Shown here piece by piece: positions 57,620 through 64,000 of a DNA stretch of 64,000 bases. Where the stretch lies: contig CM057469.1 of the NCBI GenBank assembly GCA_030035585.1, positions 114,182,650-114,246,649 of the forward strand, given 5' to 3'. The notes beneath the pieces are model-generated. The model searched no databases. It was not told where the DNA came from and saw nothing but the letters and a program-made list of their open reading frames with translations. Source of the DNA: Dugong dugon. Lineage: Eukaryota > Chordata > Mammalia > Sirenia > Dugongidae. A program made the position numbers and the translations under genes. Numbering within the stretch: the stretch's first letter is position 1; every line of letters starts with the position of its first letter.

Positions 57620-58262
57620 ATATGCTAGAAATCTATGACCATGTTCCCCTATGTTTCTTTTACTGTTCCAGTTTCATGTATGAAACATGTTCTCTTTTCC
57701 CTCTGGGCCTTTGCTCGTGTTTCCCTTCTGCCTAAGAGACTGTGTTCTGTCCTCACTGACTGTGTTTTCCTGGTGGACCCTGCTTAGCCTTGTATTTTCA
57801 GCTTAGATATCACTCTCATGTAAACCGTTCCTTTACCTGTCCTAGGTCATTTCAGGGACTATTGTCGCACAGAACAATCCAGGTTCCCTCTAGAACAATG
57901 TTTATCACAATTATCTTGAAAATAACATGGTAACTTGTATTTTTTCCCTACTAGTTTATATACTATATGAGGACAAGAAGGAGCTCTGGTGGCACAACGT
58001 TTAAAGCACTTGGCTGCTAACTGAAAGTTCAGTGGTTTGAACCCACCAGCTACTCTATAGCAGAAAGATGTGGCAGTCTGCTTCTGTAAAGATTTACAGC
58101 CTTGGAAACACTCTGGGGCAGTTCTACTCTGTCCTATAGGGTCACTATGAGTTGGAATCAACTCAATGGAAATGTATTTTTTTTTTTTTTTTAATGAGGA
58201 CAAGAACCATGTATGAAGGATCCAGAACAAGAGAGCTCACTCAATAAATATCTGTTGAATAA
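57620..58262 (+). mobile_element. L2 LINE 3' end, interrupted by an AfroSINE
   Basis: 'tctgggcctttgctcgtgtt', 'cagcttagatatcactctca', 'atgtttatcacaattatctt' and, after the SINE, 'ctcaataaatatctgttgaa' match the L2 3' end in plus sense. Confidence 0.85.
57980..58193 (+). mobile_element. AfroSINE, long type, inserted in L2
   Basis: 'gagctctggtggcacaacgt', 'atagcagaaagatgtggcag', 'tctgtaaagatttacagcct' and 'gaatcaactcaatggaaatg' are present, then a T-run. The flanks 'atgaggacaagaa' (57967-57979 and 58194-58206) are a perfect 13-bp TSD. Confidence 0.95.
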
Positions 58263-58842
58263 CGAAAAAATGAATGCCACTTTCCAATTTGGGTTAAATA
58301 CTGAGAGGCGTCTAAGATAATTTATTTTGGGGGAAGGCTAAGGAATCTCTGTTGAGTTGTGACTTTCTTATGTATCCTTCAGGCATGGGCAGTAGTTTAC
58401 CAGGCAGGATAAAGGAGTGTGTTTATAGGTACAAAGAAAGCATTCATAAAGACAAAAGTTGTGACCAAGTTTGAGTTGGAAAAGTTTCTTGTAGAGAATA
58501 ATAGTTTATGAGAGAAAGATCATAAAAGGCTTATGGATCACACAAAGGTATTAGAATTCAGATGAATGAAGCATCATTGTATCACAGAAGTTCTAGGTGA
58601 GTTGATAGATGTTTCAGAAAGAAAACAAAATGAAAGTTAAGTAAATTTTGGACACGTTTCATTACCACAGCATTTCTCAGCGTCTTTTGCTACACCAGTT
58701 TTACCGTGAAGTGATAGTATATATGAAGCGTCTTTTTTTTCTCCAAATGTATGTATTCCTGGAGCACTCTTTCCCTTCTCACGGAGCGTTGTGAAGGATT
58801 GGTGCACACAGACAGGTGTTGGGAGTCAATGGAATAGTGCAG
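58263..58842. other. Unrecognised sequence
   Basis: No gene or repeat identified. Confidence 0.45.
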
Positions 58843-59055
58843 AGGTAATCAACAAGGGTCAATTTATACCCAGGGGACATTTGACTTTGTCTGGAGACAT
58901 TTTGAATTGTCCCAACAGTGGGGGTTGGAGCTACTGGTATCCAGAGGGTAGAGGCCAGGGATGTTACTAAACATAGTAAAATACACATGACATTGCCCGA
59001 GACAAAGAACGATCTAGCCCAAGATAATCAATAGTGCCAAAGGTGAAAAACCCTG
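58843..59055 (+). mobile_element. MER5A-like hAT-Charlie MITE, plus strand
   Basis: 'caggggacatttgactttgt', 'ctggagacattttgaattgt', 'gctactggtatccagagggt', 'ggccagggatgttactaaac' and 'tagtgccaaaggtgaaaaac' then 'cctgg' match the MER5A type from memory. Confidence 0.78.
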
Positions 59056-59061
59056 GAGAAG

Positions 59062-59182
59062 TGAAAGAGCAACAGCTGTGGATTCAGACAGGAATTGGTG
59101 GCCTCATTTTGCTGCTTAGCAACTGCAGGATCTTAAAAAAAAATTATTTGATCTGTGTAGGTGTCAGACTCCTAAATGAAAA
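59062..59182 (+). mobile_element. MIR SINE, plus strand, interrupted
   Basis: 'gctgtggattcagacaggaa' and 'ctgcttagcaactgcaggat' follow the MIR head and core. The 3' end may be the piece at about 59670-59765 ('agtcacttaataaatgaaat') beyond two inserted elements. Confidence 0.6.
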
Positions 59183-59183
59183 T

Positions 59184-59490
59184 ATAGTTGGTCCTCTGTA
59201 TTTCCAGGGTCTACATCCACAGATTCAACCAACCGCAGATTGAAAATATGTGAAGGGGGAGAAAAAACAGGCTTCTTATCTTGTCATTCCCTACACAATA
59301 GAGTATGACAACTATTTACATAGTATTTACATTGCATTAGATATTACAAGTAATCTAGAGATGATTTAAAGTATTCGGGAGTTTGTGTGTAGGTTATATA
59401 CAAATACTACGCCATTTTATATAAGGAACTTGAGCATCCTTGGATTTTGGTATCTACCAGGGTCTTGGAACCAATCCCCCGTGGATACTT
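59184..59490 (+). mobile_element. Tigger/MER2-type DNA transposon relic
   Basis: 'agttggtcctctgtatttcc', 'ggtctacatccacagattca', 'accaaccgcagattgaaaat' and the 3' mirror 'cttgagcatccttggatttt', 'tctaccagggtcttggaacc' then 'aatcccccgtggatac' are the MER2 terminal sequences with an internally deleted body. The element is inserted after 'ta', as Tigger elements do. Confidence 0.8.
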
Positions 59491-59499
59491 AATTTGGAG

Positions 59500-59654
59500 C
59501 CCTGGTGGCGCAGTGATTAAAGAGTTCAGCTGCTAACCAAAAGGTCAGCAGTTCAAATCTACCAGCCGCTCTTTGGAAACTGTATGGGGCAGTTCTACTC
59601 TGTACTATACGGTCACTATAAGTCAGAAGCAACTTGATGGCAATGAATTGGGTT
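59500..59654 (+). mobile_element. AfroSINE, plus strand
   Basis: A complete copy: 'ccctggtggcgcagtgatta', 'cagttcaaatctaccagccg', 'ctgtatggggcagttctact' and 'agcaacttgatggcaatgaa'. The flanks 'atacttaatttggag' (59485-59499 and 59655-59669) are a perfect 15-bp TSD, so it is one of the younger copies in the window. Confidence 0.95.
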
Positions 59655-59765
59655 ATACTTAATTTGGAGGGTAATGGTTATCTTAGGGAACATAATGTAT
59701 ATTCTAGTGAAATATCAGCCACCGAATAGTCACTTAATAAATGAAATCTGTAGTATTTAGGTGGT

Positions 59766-60409
59766 GGCTGTTTTGTTTTGATCTATCTTTTGCTTCTCTC
59801 CCAACCCTATTCTCTCACCTTTTAGTAGCAGACTTAACTCCGTAGACATACCAGTGGGATGGGCTTCAGGGTGGTTTAAATTTAGGAACCTAGGCCAGTA
59901 ACCAGAGTTAGAATCCTAAGAATGGGCAGATGACCCAAAATGGGCCATTAGTGACTTTCCCAAGGATTTCAAACTTGATAGAAAAGAACACTCATTGCTC
60001 TCTGTTCAAGAAACTATGACAAAGTTTTACTGGAGATGCCTGAAGCTCTTTTAGAGTAAGAGAGTTTAAAGCTGGAATGAAGAGGAAAGTAAATGCAAGA
60101 GACAGTAGATAAACTGAATTTAACTCCCATAAACCAACTTCTCCCCTATCATTTAGAGTTAGCAACGGCCAATAAATTCTCCATTTTTCTTTAGTTAGCT
60201 CACTTACAGCAAAAGTCCTGACAAATATAGATATAATTATTATTTATTCTGTATAAAGTAGAATGTCATATTTCAAAGACTATATACCTGAAAGTGTTTA
60301 AAAACATGTTAAAAGTTATTTGTTAGAGAGATTATGAATATTTTTTATTTTATTATTTTCATGTCACCAATTATCTTTGAGGAACCTACAATTTGAAATA
60401 AACAAATAA
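59766..60409. other. Unrecognised AT-rich sequence
   Basis: No gene or repeat assigned. Confidence 0.45.
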
Positions 60410-62086
60410 ATATAGAGCAAATTATAGACCAAATCTCATTAATGAACAATTCAAAGATTATATAAAAATAATACCAAATAAATTATATTGATGTAAAAAA
60501 TATGTCTAAGTAGTACTCATTACATAATGAAGGAGTTGATAAATAAATAAATATATAAATGTTTACATATATAAATCTATCAACACAATCATACATCCAC
60601 AATTTAGTGAGAAATTAAATGAGAAGGCATTTGATAAAGTGCAGTGGCCATATATAATAAAACTCTAAATAAAAATGGAAGAACACTAAAATTGACAGCA
60701 AATATAAGTGTCAAACTACTAAAAGCATTTCCAGTAATATCAAGAGTTGGACAGGGATACCCGCTAGCTCCATTCTTTAAATCCACATTGTTTTGCATGA
60801 TCTAGTGATTACAATGAGAAAATGAAATAACAGAAAAGTAAAGATAATACCCTGTTTTTTGTGATAATATTAGAGACTAGGGAAAAGTCATAAAAATTCA
60901 TTGAAAACTTTCAGATGTTGTCTGCATACAAGGTAAATACCTTCAAAAATATTACCTAACCTCTTTTCTATTCCAGCAATAATTACCTAAAAAAACAGAT
61001 GGACATTTTTTAAAAAAAAAAAAAACTCCCATTCAAAGCTACAACAAAACCTATACAATGCTTACGAATGACATTCATAAAAAATGTTCCAGAAGAAACT
61101 GTGAAGAAAGCTCTGACATCTTTTTGAGGACATAAATACAATTTAAACGAATAGAAAGTGATAATATGCTCTTGAACAGGAGGCTTATATCTTCAAAACT
61201 GACTTCAAATTTAAAATAATTATGAAGGCAGCTGGTTGTGAATTGTTTTTCTTTCTTTTTCTTTGGGTGGGTGTGGGGGGAGGAGAATGCAGATGACCTT
61301 ACAGTTTGTAAGAAAGAATAATTACATAAGAAAACCAAAGATATATTTGCTAAAAAAACAAATGAAAGAAGGGAATAATTTACCAGATATTAGAAAACTC
61401 ATACATTTACTTCAGTTAAATCTATTTGGAAGTTGGGGGAAAAAAAAAGAATAAACTATCAGTGGACTAAAAAAATAGAAAATTAAGAAAAAACCCAATG
61501 TCTATAAAAACATAAGTTATGAAAATTGCATTATTCCAATTCAGTGGGTGAAGAATGGATTATAAATTACTTAATAGCTGTTGTGGATAAAACCAGCTAG
61601 CTATCTAGGAGAGAATAAAACTGTATCTTCTGTCTTAAATGATATAGAATAATAAAGTCCAATTAGACCTCTGGAACTAGGTCCAGGAATCTTTAATGAT
61701 GAGAAATTTAACTTCAAAAACTTGAACTTTTTCTCTTAGAAGACTTTCGAACAAATAGCTTGAAAATGTAGAGGTGTGAGAAAAATGAATTTGGAAGAAT
61801 TTCGGAAAAAATAATAAATTCAGAAAAAAATAAATATTTGCATGTTTCAAAAATATATTCAAGCATTTTTCTGAATTATATGTATAATCAAGTTGTAAGG
61901 GAAATCTTTCTAACCAAAATTTGAAACACAAAAAGCCACAAAAGAAAATGGAGACTCGGTTGAGTACACAAAAATTTAAAGTGGATTGTAGAGACACCAT
62001 AAACAAATTAAAGAGCAAATAACAGATTTGGAAGCAACTTATTTCCATCAGCAAACAGATAATACCTCGAAAAATAAACCACCACT
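60410..62086 (+). mobile_element. Decayed ancient L1 ORF2 region
   Basis: Residual ORF2 reverse-transcriptase sequence: 'attatagaccaaatctcatt' (the YRPISL motif region), an [20 protein letters not shown] stretch at about 60618-60665, and an RVGQGYPLAPF-like stretch at about 60743-60775. Stops and shifts are frequent. It is much more diverged than the L1 at 4472. Confidence 0.8.
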
Positions 62087-62405
62087 CATCTCTCAGTTTA
62101 TTGTGGTATTGTGGTAGCTTGTGTGTTGCTATGATGTTGGAAGCCATATCACCGGTATTTCAAATATCATCATGATCACCCATGGTGGATAGGTTTCAGC
62201 AGAGCTTCCAGAGTAAGACAGACTAGAAAGAAAAGCCTGGTGATCTACTTCCAGAGCCAATAAAAACCGATGGATAACAAATCGACAACAAGGGTCTCAA
62301 ACATACCAATAATTATGAAGGTGGCACAAGAACAGGCAACTGTTTCTTCTGTAATACAAAATGTTTCCATGAGTCAGAGGCAAATTGATGGCAATTAACA
62401 ACAAC
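62087..62405 (+). mobile_element. RTE-derived nonautonomous SINE (no tRNA head)
   Basis: It consists of the RTE 5' end ('gcttgtgtgttgctatgatg', 'ttggaagccatatcaccggt', 'atggtggataggtttcagca') joined directly to the RTE 3' end ('gaaggtggcacaagaacagg', 'ttgatggcaattaacaacaa'), about 320 bp. It is an internally deleted RTE, and interrupts the ancient L1. Confidence 0.82.
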
Positions 62406-63010
62406 AAATAAAAATAAAGAAGTCATGTAAACTGACTTGAACAGGACCAACTACCTAACAGGAAAAGAATAGAAGATATGAATCAATAATTAACAGAAGA
62501 ACAAACTTAAATGCCCAAATACCATATGAAAAGGGGTTCCAACTCAAGAATACAATTCATCTTAAATAAATGTCCACATTAATGTAACAGCAAAATATCA
62601 GTTTAAACCTATCACTGAAACAAATCTGAAAAGCAAACAAAGAAAATCTTTAACAGTTGAAAGTATAAACTGATACAGTCCATTGGAAATCAATTGGGAA
62701 AAATTTCTAAAACTCACAAATACATATATTTCTGACAAGTAATTCCTAATTCCAGGTATTGTATTTTACAGAAATAACACCAAATACATTTAAAAAGGTA
62801 AGTACAATGTTATTTATTGTAGTATTCATTACAGTATAATGGTAAAAGACTGAAATAAAATTGAATTTCCATAAGTAATAGGATGATTAGCAACCTTATG
62901 ATACATCTATACCATGGAATACAAAGCAATACAAATAAACAGAAACACTTCCATGAGACATATATGAATGATCAAAGCAAAATGTACAAAAGACTATAAT
63001 TTGTGAAAGA
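62406..63010 (+). mobile_element. Decayed ancient L1 3' end
   Basis: It continues the old L1 after the inserted SINE. 'aatgtccacattaatg', 'atgatacatctataccatgg' and 'aatacaaagcaatacaaata' resemble the distal L1 ORF2 end ('...ATACAATGGAATACTA'). No open frame is left. Confidence 0.7.
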
Positions 63011-63305
63011 ATGACAAAGTCCTATGTATGTACTCCTATGTGTGTGACTGTGTACACATACACACACTTTTATATGATTGTACAAGCACGGAGAAAAATA
63101 TAGAGGGGTCATATCAAGTCATTTACCCAGATAACTTGGTGATTGCTGTGTGCAATAAGGAGGCAGGAACCAAGCAAAATAAGCATCAAAATGAAGACTA
63201 CGCTACCACAAAACAACAAGAATATATATATAAGAGGATAGAATTTCTGTACGAGTGTATATAACATAGCTTTAAATCCAAATAACAGTTACTATAAAAC
63301 ACATT

Positions 63306-63456
63306 GGACCCTGGTGGTGCAGTTAAGAGCTCGGCTGCTAACCAAAAGTTTGGCCGTTGGAATGTACCAGCCGCTCCTTGGAAACCCTATGGGGCAGTTC
63401 TACTCTGTCCTATAGGGTCACTATGTTGAAATCAACTGGACAGCAACGGGTAATGG
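63306..63456 (+). mobile_element. AfroSINE, plus strand
   Basis: 'accctggtggtgcagttaag' (head with a 5-bp gap), 'ccagccgctccttggaaacc', 'ctatggggcagttctactct' and 'aactggacagcaacgggtaa' are present. TSD 'taaaacacatt' (63295-63305) / 'taaaatacatt' (63457-63467), 10 of 11 identical. Confidence 0.93.
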
Positions 63457-63467
63457 TAAAATACATT

Positions 63468-64000
63468 TAGAAGTGGTTGATGATATTTCTGATCTCCTTT
63501 TCTCTGAGTATCCTCCTTGTTTCATTTTGTACAACTTTATTAATAAAGTCATCTTCACTGTGTGTTTGAAATATGTGGCTGTGTACATTAAAATGAAAAA
63601 TGAAAGATCGAAGTACACAAGCATGTCATAATTCCTAGCCTATCATATGAACGCCAATCGATAATGAGGGAAGATTCTATTATTACAGGACAACTTTTCA
63701 TTCTCCGTTCTTCATTCATGAGAAGCTGTCCACTCTCTTCATGATGCTGAGCCTGATCTTCGTTTTACGGAGTAACAGTTTAAACCTGTTTGTTTAGTTC
63801 TCCTTATAAATGTTTGAATATTAATTAGATTTTAAGAATGAAGTCATATTACTGATTTGAGGTGCAACTCACAAGATGACCAAAGGAAATTTTGTTAGTT
63901 TCCAACATTTGATTGCAATGGAGGATGAATTCAGACTCTCCCTCCATGACCTAACTCCCTGATGAGAGATTACTCTGGAAATTATTAAGTGATCTACATC
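63468..64000. other. Unrecognised sequence to window end
   Basis: No gene or repeat identified. A short minus-strand frame at 63421-63624 is probably chance. Confidence 0.45.

Noticed and set aside
61262-61285. G-rich run as a possible G-quadruplex
   Set aside because: The runs (ggg, ggg, gggggg, gg) do not give four separated triplets with loops, so the strict motif is not met.
61677-62147. 156-codon minus-strand frame
   Set aside because: It is antisense to a decayed L1 and runs into an RTE-derived SINE. Its A-rich sense strand produces a Phe/Leu-rich antisense translation by composition.
1-64000. CRISPR array, bacterial operon, integron or phage-like system
   Set aside because: No spaced direct repeats of CRISPR type, no ribosome-binding-site-led gene strings, and the content is entirely mammalian interspersed repeats.

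Overview
This window is AT-rich, interspersed-repeat-laden mammalian nuclear DNA, and I find no intact protein-coding gene. The repeat content points to an afrotherian, most likely an elephant or close relative. The evidence is many copies of a tRNA-headed SINE with the 'ccctggtggtgcagtggttaa' head and 'actcgacggcaa' tail (AfroSINE type), an RTE-class LINE sharing that 3' tail logic, and lineage-specific L1 3' ends. The species assignment rests on recalled repeat families, not on a search.

Layout: 1-1135 is an RTE LINE 3' portion split by a younger L1 3' end. 1459-1988 is a solo MaLR-like LTR on the minus strand. 4472-12577 is a full-length but frameshifted L1 with 5'UTR, ORF1, ORF2, a duplicated 3' terminus and a 15-bp target-site duplication (TSD). 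12.6-17.4 kb is mostly unrecognised sequence with a perfect-arm RFX X-box-like palindrome. 17691-20833 is an RTE element with a twin-priming 5' inversion; it abuts a MIR that holds another RTE fragment. 21.6-25.1 kb holds a TA microsatellite, an AfroSINE, a tRNA-Gly-headed composite SINE and a truncated L1. 25.5-26.5 kb may be an unidentified minus-strand retrocopy. 28.0-34.3 kb is a mosaic of LTRs, MIRs, SINEs and old L1. 34.8-45.8 kb holds further SINEs, a MaLR LTR, MIRs and two copies of an ancient mammalian repeat. 45850-49173 is a near full-length RTE that carries an AfroSINE head at its 5' end and shares a target site with the SINE that follows. 49.4-53.4 kb is a dense AfroSINE cluster that includes an insertion into L2. 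53.4-64 kb holds MIR, L2, hAT and Tigger-type DNA transposon relics, AfroSINEs and a decayed L1 with an RTE-derived SINE inside.

Nothing here forms an operon or a functional gene set. The content is a layered record of retrotransposition: ancient MIR, L2, old L1 and DNA transposons; then MaLR LTRs; then RTE, AfroSINE and L1 insertions. For many younger insertions I matched TSDs by eye, which fixes boundaries and relative order. No promoter, CpG island, exon set or structural RNA gene is convincingly visible. The window is best read as intergenic or deep-intronic sequence.
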